In this document: positions 1 to 6,379 of the stretch, one piece after another
How positions within the stretch are numbered: position 1 is the first letter of the stretch
Layout of the letters: every line of letters starts with the position of its first letter
Source: Flavobacteriales bacterium UBA7325
Lineage (GTDB): Bacteria; Bacteroidota; Bacteroidia; Flavobacteriales_D; Crocinitomicaceae
Direction: 5' to 3'
Length of the DNA: 7,757 nucleotides
Assembly (NCBI GenBank): GCA_002471375.1
Contig: DKPV01000058.1
Span: forward strand, 81,417 to 89,173
Made by a program: the position numbers and the translations under genes
Notes under the pieces: model-generated
What the model was told of the DNA's origin: nothing
Seen by the model: only the letters and a program-made list of their open reading frames with translations
Database searches by the model: none

Positions 1-1034
1 ACTAGGTAGAAGAATGTAAATACAAATACCCAAACAAGATCGACAAAGTGCCAGTACAATCCTGTTTTTTCAATCATTTCGTAATGTCCGCGTCTGTGGT
101 ATAGTCCCCTTAGAACTCCGAGAAGAATAATGAGATTAAATACTACTCCTGAGAATACGTGGAATCCGTGGAAGCCGGTAATAAAGAAGAAGAACTGACC
201 GTACTGTTGTGGTCCGTATTCGTTTTGTTCTAGATTAGCTCCGTAAATAACACGACCAGCATCACCGGCGTTTACAACTTCCTCATACATCTTAGCAGCC
301 TCCTTGTGATCTTCGATCTTTTGGCCTTGTTTGTACTTCCCTCCTGCTTCTTTGACAATTAGAATCATATCATGATTCACAGCTTTATTTACTCGCGCAA
401 CAGATCCATCATGAAGAGTGATCATTCCTTCGTGCAAATGACCATCTGCTACTGCATGACGGTACGTATGCTGAATGTCTTCCTCTTTCATTGTGATAAC
501 GTCACCTTTCTCGTGGTGATCACCGTCTACAGTTACTGTGAAGTTTTTCACATCTCCCCAATGTCCTTTAACGATTGCTTGAGAACCATCAGCTAGTTCA
601 ACTTTTCCAAACTCAGATCCGTGAATGAAGTGTGACCACTCCCACGCTTGAGAACCAACGAAGAAAAAGCCACCAATTACGGTCGCGATCATCCATTTTG
701 TAACTCCTTTCCGATCCATTCTATGACCTGCCTCAACAGCTAGAACCATCGTTACAGAAGATACGATAAGAATGAATGTCATCAATGCCACATAGATCAA
801 AGGATATCCATGACCCAAGAATGGAAGCGAATTAAACGTTTCCTCTCCAATAGGCCAAGAGCCCTGAAAGGCGTGGCGTGTAAAACCGTATGCGATGAGT
901 AATCCACTGAATGTCAAGGCATCCGAAACTAGGAAAAACCACATCATCAATTTACCGTAGCTCGTACTGAAAGGCGATACCTTTCCACCCCACAGTGTTT
1001 TCGAGTCTATCTCTTTGGAAGCATGTCCAGCCAT
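1..1034 (-). CDS. ctaE: Cytochrome c oxidase subunit III, His-rich insert form (3' end cut by window edge)
   Basis: Subunit III of a heme-copper (aa3/caa3-type) terminal oxidase in the inner membrane. It has no redox centre; in this family it supports the proton-pumping core. The frame is open for 344 codons from ATG 1034 to the window edge. It ends in FTFFYLV, so only a few residues are probably missing. Five membrane helices are visible: about 26-52, 78-101, 112-138, 279-309 and 326-344. Family signatures are FHGFH (288-292) and YWHFVD (327-332), with Asp332 intact. Between helices 3 and 4 sits a soluble insert (about 139-277), predicted periplasmic by the positive-inside rule. It contains ten histidines and a 60-residue internal repeat. 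The gene starts 21 nt after the upstream subunit III gene, behind an A-rich leader with no Shine-Dalgarno sequence. Family assignment is certain; the role of the insert is unknown. Confidence 0.95.
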   Translation of the reverse strand, partial: MAGHASKEIDSKTLWGGKVSPFSTSYGKLMMWFFLVSDALTFSGLLIAYGFTRHAFQGSWPIGEETFNSLPFLGHGYPLIYVALMTFILIVSSVTMVLAVEAGHRMDRKGVTKWMIATVIGGFFFVGSQAWEWSHFIHGSEFGKVELADGSQAIVKGHWGDVKNFTVTVDGDHHEKGDVITMKEEDIQHTYRHAVADGHLHEGMITLHDGSVARVNKAVNHDMILIVKEAGGKYKQGQKIEDHKEAAKMYEEVVNAGDAGRVIYGANLEQNEYGPQQYGQFFFFITGFHGFHVFSGVVFNLIILLGVLRGLYHRRGHYEMIEKTGLYWHFVDLVWVFVFTFFYL

Positions 1035-1055
1035 ACTAATTTTTTTTATGCAAGT

Positions 1056-2150
1056 TTAATGAATTAAAAGCAAAAAAAGCAACAAATACGCCCACAATAG
1101 TCCCAAAAAGTGCCAGAAGATTCCGGTCATACTTAGTCCAATTGTGTTTTCACTATTTATTCGACCTGTAAACGAGCGTATTACAGCCTTCAATAGGAAT
1201 ATCATTGTTACAATAACATGAATAAGATGCGCAAAGGTTATCAAGTACAAATAAGATGAGGCCGTGTCGGATGATTCCATCGCTTTCACTTGCAAATAAG
1301 GGGACAAAATTGCTCCTTTCCAGTACAACTGACGATTATTATACTCAAGCTCATTTCCCTTGTAATAGATGTGAAAATCCTTACCCATTTCACCATGAAC
1401 GAAGAAGTCACCACGACCATCCCTTACGTTTCTCGCAAGGTAGAACAAGCGCTGACGATCTAAATACGTCAACTCTTCACCATCTTTTGTTTTAAGGGTA
1501 GAGCCATCCAATTCCAACTTCCCACTTTTCAATAGTAATGTATATGGCTTACCGTAGCTAGTCACTTTGAAGGGTTCTTTTTCATCGAATTCTGTGAACT
1601 GTTCCATGAACTTTTGAAAGTCCTTCATTTCGGAATCAGTCATTTTCTTCCCACTCAACAGGAAGTCATTTCCATTCACTTCAACAAAGTCTTCCCCTTT
1701 TCGTACTTCAAAGTAGTCTCCATATCGCCCGTCCGTTACAACGATTCCGTTGAACGTAGCATGGACACCTTGATCAACAAACTGAGCGTAGCCCTTAAAC
1801 TGAAAGTAAACAAACAACAGCGCCAAAACAAAGGTGATCGACATGACGACTTTCACACCGCCTTTATTGTTTGCTTTTGCCATCCTAAGTGCCAAGATAA
1901 TTCCTAAACTACTAGCGAATATTAACGCTGTACTAATGTAAAATGCAGTTGGAAATGGGACTTTAAGCCAAAATGAATCTCCCATTGAGACGATGTACGC
2001 CGAAGAGAGTCCTGCGAAAAGCATGATTACGCTAAACATACCTACATAGGTCAAGTTCTTTTTGGCGCGCTCCATTTGATCTTTGGTTCCGTCAATTGCT
2101 TCAAAACTATCCGTATTTTTCAATTCTTCGTTTTTGATTTCTTCACTCAT
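1056..2150 (-). CDS. Cytochrome c oxidase subunit III paralogue with large periplasmic repeat insert
   Basis: A 364-residue heme-copper oxidase subunit III of the short, five-helix type. Helices are at about 34-54, 66-89, 99-119, 298-321 and 340-363. Sequence such as AGLSSAYIV (46-54), FQFKG (116-120) and FWHFLGLLW (345-353) fits the Bacteroidota short subunit III, which from memory is usually about 190-200 residues. The extra length is one insert of about 155 residues between helices 3 and 4, placed in the periplasm by flanking charges. It contains three weakly similar modules beginning near 143, 199 and 246. Gly350 replaces the Asp normally found in WHF(V/L)D. The gene lies 12 nt after ctaB and 21 nt before a second subunit III gene, so co-transcription is very likely. 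Membrane family is certain; it may be a structural variant rather than a redundant copy. Confidence 0.92.
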   Translation of the reverse strand: MSEEIKNEELKNTDSFEAIDGTKDQMERAKKNLTYVGMFSVIMLFAGLSSAYIVSMGDSFWLKVPFPTAFYISTALIFASSLGIILALRMAKANNKGGVKVVMSITFVLALLFVYFQFKGYAQFVDQGVHATFNGIVVTDGRYGDYFEVRKGEDFVEVNGNDFLLSGKKMTDSEMKDFQKFMEQFTEFDEKEPFKVTSYGKPYTLLLKSGKLELDGSTLKTKDGEELTYLDRQRLFYLARNVRDGRGDFFVHGEMGKDFHIYYKGNELEYNNRQLYWKGAILSPYLQVKAMESSDTASSYLYLITFAHLIHVIVTMIFLLKAVIRSFTGRINSENTIGLSMTGIFWHFLGLLWAYLLLFLLLIH

Positions 2151-2162
2151 ATTCTTTTCAAT

Positions 2163-3044
2163 TTATATAATTCGATCGAATACGTATACGAACTGAATCA
2201 CAGGCAAGTAGAAAAACGATGCAAACATTAATTTGCGCGCATCCTTATCATCCAGCGTGAGAAACAGACGGTAAGCGTATAAGAAAAATCCAGCTCCAAA
2301 TATCGTGGCAACTATCATAGACCAGATTCCAGTATAGCCAAGCAACCATGGTATTAAGCTAAATGGGATTAAGATTAACGAATAAGCTACAATTTGAAAT
2401 GCAGACTCTTTTGATTTACCTTTTTTGGAAGGTAGCAATGAAAAACCACCTGCTTTGTAATCATCATAAGCCACCCAAGCAATTGCCCAGAAATGCGGGA
2501 ATTGCCATGTGAACTGCACGAAGAAGAGAACACCTGGAATCATACCAAATCCGACTTCGTCATGTGCTACAGCTCCTAAAAGTGGCGGTATTGCACCCGG
2601 AAATGCACCAACAAAAACAGCCCATGAGGACTTTCGTTTCATAGGTGTATACATAAAAACGTATGACACAAAGGCGCCTAGTCCTAACAAAGCGGAAGAC
2701 AAATTCAGCATAAGAAGTAGTGCAGTACCTGAAATCAAACAGAGTATAACAATAGCATACGCTTCGTTAACAGACATGTGTCCAAGTGGCAATGGACGTT
2801 TAGAAGTACGGTTCATCTTCTTATCAAGATCGCGTTCCCAAATCTGATTAGACCCGTTCGATGCGGCAGTAACCAATAAACCACCCACTAGAAGGTAGGT
2901 CATTTCCCACCAATCGAATTCACCAACAAATAAATATCCAGAGAGTGCAGATAGAATCACAAGTGCCGACAATCGGAATTTCGTGAAAACCATATACGAT
3001 TTTAACTTACTCGGCTTTACTAATTTGATTTCTTCGCTCTCCAT
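2163..3044 (-). CDS. ctaB: Protoheme IX farnesyltransferase (heme O synthase)
   Basis: A membrane prenyltransferase of the UbiA superfamily (CtaB/CyoE). It transfers a farnesyl group from farnesyl diphosphate to a vinyl group of heme B, giving heme O, the precursor of heme A for aa3-type oxidases. The protein is 293 residues, normal for the family. The first Asp-rich motif is seen at Asn66-Glu70-Asp72-Asp74, followed by MNRTSKRPLP (77-86). The loop YTPMKRKS (132-139) and GAFPGAIPPLLG (146-157) are typical of CtaB. The second acidic motif lies around WAIAWVAYDDYKAGG (186-200), with Asp194/Asp195. Several hydrophobic helices span the rest. An in-frame TAA directly before ATG 3044 rules out a longer N-terminus. 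It is first in a cluster with two oxidase subunit III genes, which fits heme supply to the same oxidase. A promoter candidate lies about 30 nt upstream. Confidence 0.96.
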   Translation of the reverse strand: MESEEIKLVKPSKLKSYMVFTKFRLSALVILSALSGYLFVGEFDWWEMTYLLVGGLLVTAASNGSNQIWERDLDKKMNRTSKRPLPLGHMSVNEAYAIVILCLISGTALLLMLNLSSALLGLGAFVSYVFMYTPMKRKSSWAVFVGAFPGAIPPLLGAVAHDEVGFGMIPGVLFFVQFTWQFPHFWAIAWVAYDDYKAGGFSLLPSKKGKSKESAFQIVAYSLILIPFSLIPWLLGYTGIWSMIVATIFGAGFFLYAYRLFLTLDDKDARKLMFASFFYLPVIQFVYVFDRII

Positions 3045-3074
3045 TTAAGGAAATTCTAAATGTGTTTTGAGCCT

Positions 3075-3107
3075 CAAAAGTACTCAATATTTAACGTTCT
3101 GCGGCAG
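3075..3107 (-). promoter_or_regulatory. Candidate Bacteroidota promoter for ctaB-cox3-cox3
   Basis: On the minus strand, TACTTTTG (3082-3075) matches the Bacteroidota -7 consensus TAnnTTTG exactly. Upstream, CTG (3107-3105) with a 22-nt spacer is only a weak match to the -33 TTG element. The predicted transcript would start near 3070 and leave a leader of roughly 25 nt before the ctaB ATG. The position suits the respiratory cluster, but the weak -33 element keeps confidence low. Confidence 0.4.
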
Positions 3108-3152
3108 ATTAACTGTGAACTAAACTCAGAAAAAGAAATGAAAATTGAAAAT

Positions 3153-3171
3153 ACATGACGGAAATTCATGT
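3153..3171. repeat. Inverted repeat upstream of the ctaB promoter candidate
   Basis: ACATGA and TCATGT form perfect 6-nt arms around a 7-nt centre (CGGAAAT). The repeat sits about 70 nt upstream of the candidate -7 box and 109 nt before the ctaB start codon, in sequence that encodes nothing convincing. It has the shape of a binding site for a dimeric regulator. A 6-nt dyad can arise by chance in A/T-rich spacers, and no known regulator site is recognised. Confidence 0.3.
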
Positions 3172-3271
3172 TAATCGATAATTATAGTATATTTATCTAC
3201 ACAAAGTAGCTATTTAATCATCAGCGTCACTGAAATAAGACGCATATATAGCAACCTAATACCTCTACAAA

Positions 3272-3308
3272 CAAAAAAGGAAGTTGATCTGATCAACTTC
3301 CTTTTTTT
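3272..3308 (-). terminator. Bidirectional intrinsic terminator after queA
   Basis: GGAAGTTGAT and ATCAACTTCC form a perfect 10-bp stem with a 3-nt centre. The A-tract on one side and T-tract on the other extend the pairing. On the minus strand, six T residues follow the stem, 19 nt after the queA stop codon. On the plus strand, seven T residues follow. It separates the ftsX-queA cluster from the ctaB respiratory cluster and could stop transcription from either side. Confidence 0.92.
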
Positions 3309-3327
3309 ATGTCATATAAATCTGAGT

Positions 3328-4386
3328 TTACAGAATCAACATCGCATCTCCATAAGAGTAAAATCTATATTTCTCTTTAATTGCTTGCTGGTAAATATCC
3401 ATAATAAACTCATGCCCCCCGAACGCGGAGATCATCATAAGTAAAGTTGATAATGGCGTGTGAAAATTCGTAATTAATGCATCTGCTATGCTAAAGTCAT
3501 AAGGCGGGAAAATAAATTTATTCGTCCATCCATCAAAAGGCTTCAGCATTCCATCTGTGGAAACTGAAGTTTCAATTGCACGCATTGAAGTAGTTCCTAC
3601 TGCAATCACTTTTTTACGATTTCTCTTCGCATTATTCACCTTGTCAGCATCCTCCTGCTCGATAGTCATCTGCTCAGAGTCCATCTTATGCTTTGTCAAA
3701 TCTTCTACTTCAACTGGACGGAAAGTCCCAAGTCCGATGTGCAAAGTTACCTCCGCGAATTCAACACCTTTCAATTCCAAACGCTTCATCAACTGACGCG
3801 AAAAGTGCAATCCTGCAGTAGGTGCAGCTACGGCTCCTTCTTGCTTAGCATAGATAGTTTGATAACGCTCTTCATCAGCATCAACAACTTCTCGCTTTAT
3901 ATATTTCGGAAGTGGCGTTTCTCCTAGTTCCGTAATTTTCTTTTTGAATTCTTCGTAAGGACCATCGAATAAAAATCTAAGCGTTCGTCCACGCGATGTA
4001 GTATTATCAATTACCTCAGCAACTAATGAATCATCCTCTCCAAAGTAAAGCTTATTTCCAATTCTGATCTTACGTGCCGGATCAACAAGAACATCCCAAA
4101 GAAGACTTTCGCGATTAAGTTCCCTTAAAAGGAAAACCTCAATTTTCGCACCTGTCTTTTCTTTATTTCCATACATACGGGCAGGAAATACTTTGGTGTT
4201 ATTCATGATCATAATATCCTCTTCATCGATATAATCAATGATATCTTTAAATAGCTTATGCTCAATTTTTCCAGTATCTCTATGAACCACCATAAGGCGC
4301 GACTCATCCCGATTTGTTGTAGGGAATTCAGCGATCAACTCTTCTGGTAGATCAAAGTTGAACTGGGATAATTTCATTTTATTCAT
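3328..4386 (-). CDS. queA: S-adenosylmethionine:tRNA ribosyltransferase-isomerase (queuosine synthesis)
   Basis: QueA transfers and isomerises the ribosyl part of S-adenosylmethionine onto 7-aminomethyl-7-deazaguanine at the tRNA wobble position, giving epoxyqueuosine. It is cytoplasmic and acts late in queuosine synthesis. The protein is 352 residues from ATG 4386, as expected for the family. Characteristic blocks are NNTKVFPARMYGNK (62-75), VDPARKIRIGNKLYFGEDDS (101-120), GETPLPKYIKR (155-165), AAPTAGLHFS (187-196), HIGLGTFRPVEVEDL (216-230) and VGTTSMRAIET (263-273). The family normally starts MKLSQF, which corresponds to the Met at 4377. Translation may therefore begin three codons later than the first ATG. 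The gene lies 97 nt after truB and has its own promoter candidate, so it may be expressed partly on its own. Identity is secure. Confidence 0.97.
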   Translation of the reverse strand: MNKMKLSQFNFDLPEELIAEFPTTNRDESRLMVVHRDTGKIEHKLFKDIIDYIDEEDIMIMNNTKVFPARMYGNKEKTGAKIEVFLLRELNRESLLWDVLVDPARKIRIGNKLYFGEDDSLVAEVIDNTTSRGRTLRFLFDGPYEEFKKKITELGETPLPKYIKREVVDADEERYQTIYAKQEGAVAAPTAGLHFSRQLMKRLELKGVEFAEVTLHIGLGTFRPVEVEDLTKHKMDSEQMTIEQEDADKVNNAKRNRKKVIAVGTTSMRAIETSVSTDGMLKPFDGWTNKFIFPPYDFSIADALITNFHTPLSTLLMMISAFGGHEFIMDIYQQAIKEKYRFYSYGDAMLIL

Positions 4387-4433
4387 AACACTACTCTATT
4401 TACTAGTTTCCCTTCACTCGTGTGCAAGGTTGG

Positions 4434-4462
4434 CAAAGATAAAAAAGAATTTCGTTGTCTAA
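4434..4462 (-). promoter_or_regulatory. Candidate Bacteroidota promoter for queA
   Basis: On the minus strand, TATCTTTG (4441-4434) is an exact match to the -7 consensus TAnnTTTG and is followed by C, as is common. TTA (4462-4460), 18 nt upstream, is a near match to the -33 TTG. A start near 4428 would give a leader of about 40 nt. It lies in the 97-nt truB-queA gap, the only sizeable gap in this cluster, which favours a real internal promoter. Confidence 0.45.
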
Positions 4463-4466
4463 TCGT

Positions 4467-4483
4467 GGGTTTTAAAAAAACCC
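4467..4483 (-). other. Short hairpin abutting the truB stop codon
   Basis: GGGTTTT and AAAACCC pair as a 7-bp stem with a 3-nt loop, starting at the base next to the truB TAA. No T-tract follows on the minus strand (the next bases are ACGATTAGAC), so it is a poor intrinsic terminator. It could slow decay of the upstream mRNA or attenuate transcription, or it may be chance. Confidence 0.3.
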
Positions 4484-5179
4484 TTACAAAGGTGAATCTT
4501 CAATGAATTCGATCCAATCCTTCACGGACTTACTATTCTCAATGCTCGCACTTCCAGAAGCCGTTCTTCTGAGTTCAATAAGTGTGGCACCAGAGTTCAA
4601 TTTTTTACCAAAATCACTTGCTACCGATCGTATATATGTCCCTTTGGAACAGCTAAGTTCGAACTTGACTCTAGGAAAGTCAGAATCATCAACTGTGAAC
4701 TTGGAGATTTCTATTTTATTGGGCTTCATTACAACCTCTTCACCTGCTCTTGCTGACTCATAAGCTCGCTTCCCATTTATTTTCTTTGCGGAAAAAATTG
4801 GAGGAATTTGATCCTGTTCGCCAATAAAACTCAACCGAATCTCTTCAATAAGCTCAGGAGTAATTTGGTTTGTCTCGAATTCTTGGTCATACTCGGACTC
4901 GAGATCATATGATGGTGTAGTCTTTCCAACTAAGAAGGTTCCCGTATAGGTTTTTTCTCCTCCCATCAACCCTTCAATAAGTTTGGTATGCTTCCCAATA
5001 CAAATCACTAACAAACCTGTTGCCAGCGGATCCAATGTTCCAGCGTGCCCAACCTTTAGCTTTTTAACTCCTAATCGCTTTCTTAGGTGCCAACGCAATT
5101 TATTTACAACGTCAAATGATGTCCATTCAAGTGGCTTATCAACTAGTATAGTGGTCCCTGCGGCAAACTCTTTGATCAT
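4484..5179 (-). CDS. truB: tRNA pseudouridine(55) synthase
   Basis: TruB converts uridine 55 in the T-loop of tRNAs to pseudouridine. The protein is 231 residues. The catalytic block VGHAGTLDPLATG (43-55) contains the nucleophile Asp50. GEKTY (74-78) is the conserved substrate-binding motif. PPIFSAKKINGKRAYE and CSKGTYIRSVASDFG in the C-terminal half are also standard TruB blocks. It ends shortly after the catalytic domain and shows no PUA-like C-terminal domain; from memory this compact form is usual in Bacteroidota. The start lies 9 nt after the uppP stop codon, without a Shine-Dalgarno sequence, so it is very probably in one transcript with ftsX, the DUF3098 gene and uppP. Identity is secure. 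Confidence 0.97.
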   Translation of the reverse strand: MIKEFAAGTTILVDKPLEWTSFDVVNKLRWHLRKRLGVKKLKVGHAGTLDPLATGLLVICIGKHTKLIEGLMGGEKTYTGTFLVGKTTPSYDLESEYDQEFETNQITPELIEEIRLSFIGEQDQIPPIFSAKKINGKRAYESARAGEEVVMKPNKIEISKFTVDDSDFPRVKFELSCSKGTYIRSVASDFGKKLNSGATLIELRRTASGSASIENSKSVKDWIEFIEDSPL

Positions 5180-5188
5180 AATAAATGC

Positions 5189-5983
5189 TTAAGCAAAAAT
5201 GGACCATCCTATTGCGACTGCTCCAACGATAAAACAATAGTAGGAGAAATAGGACAATTTACTTCGTTTAACGATTGCGATCATCCAAGTGCAGGCAATC
5301 ATCCCTGTGATAAAAGCGGCAACAAAGCCGACCGATATCGCAGTCATAGAAACCCCTTCATTAGTAAAATCACTGCTAACCAAATCCTTTGCCATTTTAC
5401 CAAAGATTAATGGCACCACCATTAAGAATGAAAAACGTGCAGCTCTTTCTCTATCAATCCCAAGTAATACGGATGTGCCAATCGTAGCGCCTGATCTCGA
5501 GATACCTGGTAGTATTGCGATAGCTTGAGATACACCAATAATTAAGGAATCACCGAATCCAACTTTACGCGTTGTTGCCTTTGATCGATTCGCAAGAAAT
5601 AATAACAAGCCGGTAAGGATTAACATAGAACCAACAAGAAGTATCTTCCCATTGAAAAAAGTCTCAATTAAATCATCAAAGAGAACTCCCACAATTGCGG
5701 CTGGAATCATTGAAATAATAATCTTCATTGAAAACTTGAACTCCTCGTTATATCTAAACTTAAAGAGTCCACGGAAAATCTCCATGACTTCTTTTCTGAA
5801 AATCACAATTGTGCTCATTGCCGTTGCAAAATGTAAAACAACGGTCATCATCATGCTTGATTTATCAGAAAGATCTGATCCTTGAATTGCCTTGACAATT
5901 TCTAGGTGCCCGCTACTACTTACTGGCAAAAACTCCGTTAGCCCCTGAATTATTCCGAGGATAAGTGCTTCGAGAAATGACAT
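5189..5983 (-). CDS. uppP: Undecaprenyl-diphosphate phosphatase (UppP/BacA)
   Basis: An integral membrane phosphatase that converts undecaprenyl diphosphate to undecaprenyl phosphate, the lipid carrier for peptidoglycan and other envelope polymers. The family can give bacitracin tolerance when overproduced. The protein is 264 residues, the usual size. The N-terminal active-site motif is QGLTEFLPVSSSGH (13-26), with Gln13 and Glu17 in the (E/Q)xxxE pattern and His26. The second signature is PGISRSGATIG (159-169), with Arg163. About seven to eight hydrophobic segments cover the rest, consistent with the BacA fold. The gene starts 6 nt after the DUF3098 gene and ends 9 nt before truB. Its position next to ftsX makes this an envelope-linked cluster. 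Identity is secure. Confidence 0.97.
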   Translation of the reverse strand: MSFLEALILGIIQGLTEFLPVSSSGHLEIVKAIQGSDLSDKSSMMMTVVLHFATAMSTIVIFRKEVMEIFRGLFKFRYNEEFKFSMKIIISMIPAAIVGVLFDDLIETFFNGKILLVGSMLILTGLLLFLANRSKATTRKVGFGDSLIIGVSQAIAILPGISRSGATIGTSVLLGIDRERAARFSFLMVVPLIFGKMAKDLVSSDFTNEGVSMTAISVGFVAAFITGMIACTWMIAIVKRSKLSYFSYYCFIVGAVAIGWSIFA

Positions 5984-5989
5984 TTAAAA

Positions 5990-6370
5990 TTATTTTGATT
6001 CAGAACCTGCGTCCTTCTTAGGACGTTTCATGATAGCATACAAGATAACCACATATCCAGCTACAATAAAAATTGGTGCAATTGTGATTCTTGTTTCACT
6101 GAAAATCTGATCTGCATGAAATTCTGTGATGTCTTCAGTGGCTCCTCCAATCATTAAAATGAAACCAATGATATTAATAGCTAGTCCAAGCAACAACAAC
6201 TTCGTGTTTGCTGTGTTAAAAGCAAAGGGCCCTGTACGACTGAACTCATCTAATGTAACAGTTCCATCAGCATTTTCAGGAACACTTTCTACTACCGGAG
6301 AATCATCTAATAAATCCGCATCAATAGTTTGTGTATTCTGGGGACGTTTGTTAGGCTTTTTCTTACTCAT
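5990..6370 (-). CDS. DUF3098 family two-helix membrane protein
   Basis: A 126-residue protein of unknown function, recognised as DUF3098 by its core: FAFNTANTKLLLLGLAINII (49-68), then GFILMIGG, ITIAPIFIVAGYVV (95-108) and YAIMKRP. The first 45 residues are polar, begin with a basic KKKPNKRP stretch and then turn acidic. Two hydrophobic helices lie at about 57-75 and 96-114, joined by a 20-residue acidic loop. Basic residues at both ends predict cytoplasmic termini and a periplasmic loop. It starts 9 nt after ftsX and ends 6 nt before uppP. From memory, this family commonly follows ftsX in Bacteroidota, so a link to division or wall remodelling is a reasonable inference. No catalytic residues are evident. 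Confidence 0.88.
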   Translation of the reverse strand: MSKKKPNKRPQNTQTIDADLLDDSPVVESVPENADGTVTLDEFSRTGPFAFNTANTKLLLLGLAINIIGFILMIGGATEDITEFHADQIFSETRITIAPIFIVAGYVVILYAIMKRPKKDAGSESK

Positions 6371-6379
6371 GTCCCAAAT

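Noticed and set aside
372..596. Plus-strand open frame of 74 codons
   Set aside because: It lies opposite the cox3 coding frame, which is open across the whole stretch and has clear family motifs. The plus frame has no recognisable protein features. The other plus-strand frames in the window are rejected for the same reason.
1035..1055. The two cox3 genes as one broken gene: they are in the same frame, separated by TAA and seven codons
   Set aside because: Each has its own complete five-helix subunit III layout (the second nearly to its end), and an A-rich leader precedes the second ATG. They are paralogues, not halves.
1250..1780. Cox3 insert as a frameshift, assembly join or inserted mobile element
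   Set aside because: The frame is continuous, helices 4 and 5 follow in frame, there are no terminal repeats or transposase, and the sister gene is expanded at the same place.
2170..2181. 12-bp palindrome ATTCGATCGAAT at the end of ctaB
   Set aside because: It lies within coding sequence for the conserved-looking C-terminus, has no T-tract, and a palindrome this short is unremarkable.
3074..3169. A 31-codon open frame on the minus strand in the ctaB leader region
   Set aside because: It has no ribosome binding signal or recognisable sequence, and its stop overlaps the candidate ctaB -7 box. Frames of this length are expected by chance.
4467..4483. Hairpin after truB as an intrinsic terminator
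   Set aside because: The stem is short and mostly A/T and no T-tract follows on the transcribed strand. It is listed only as a hairpin.
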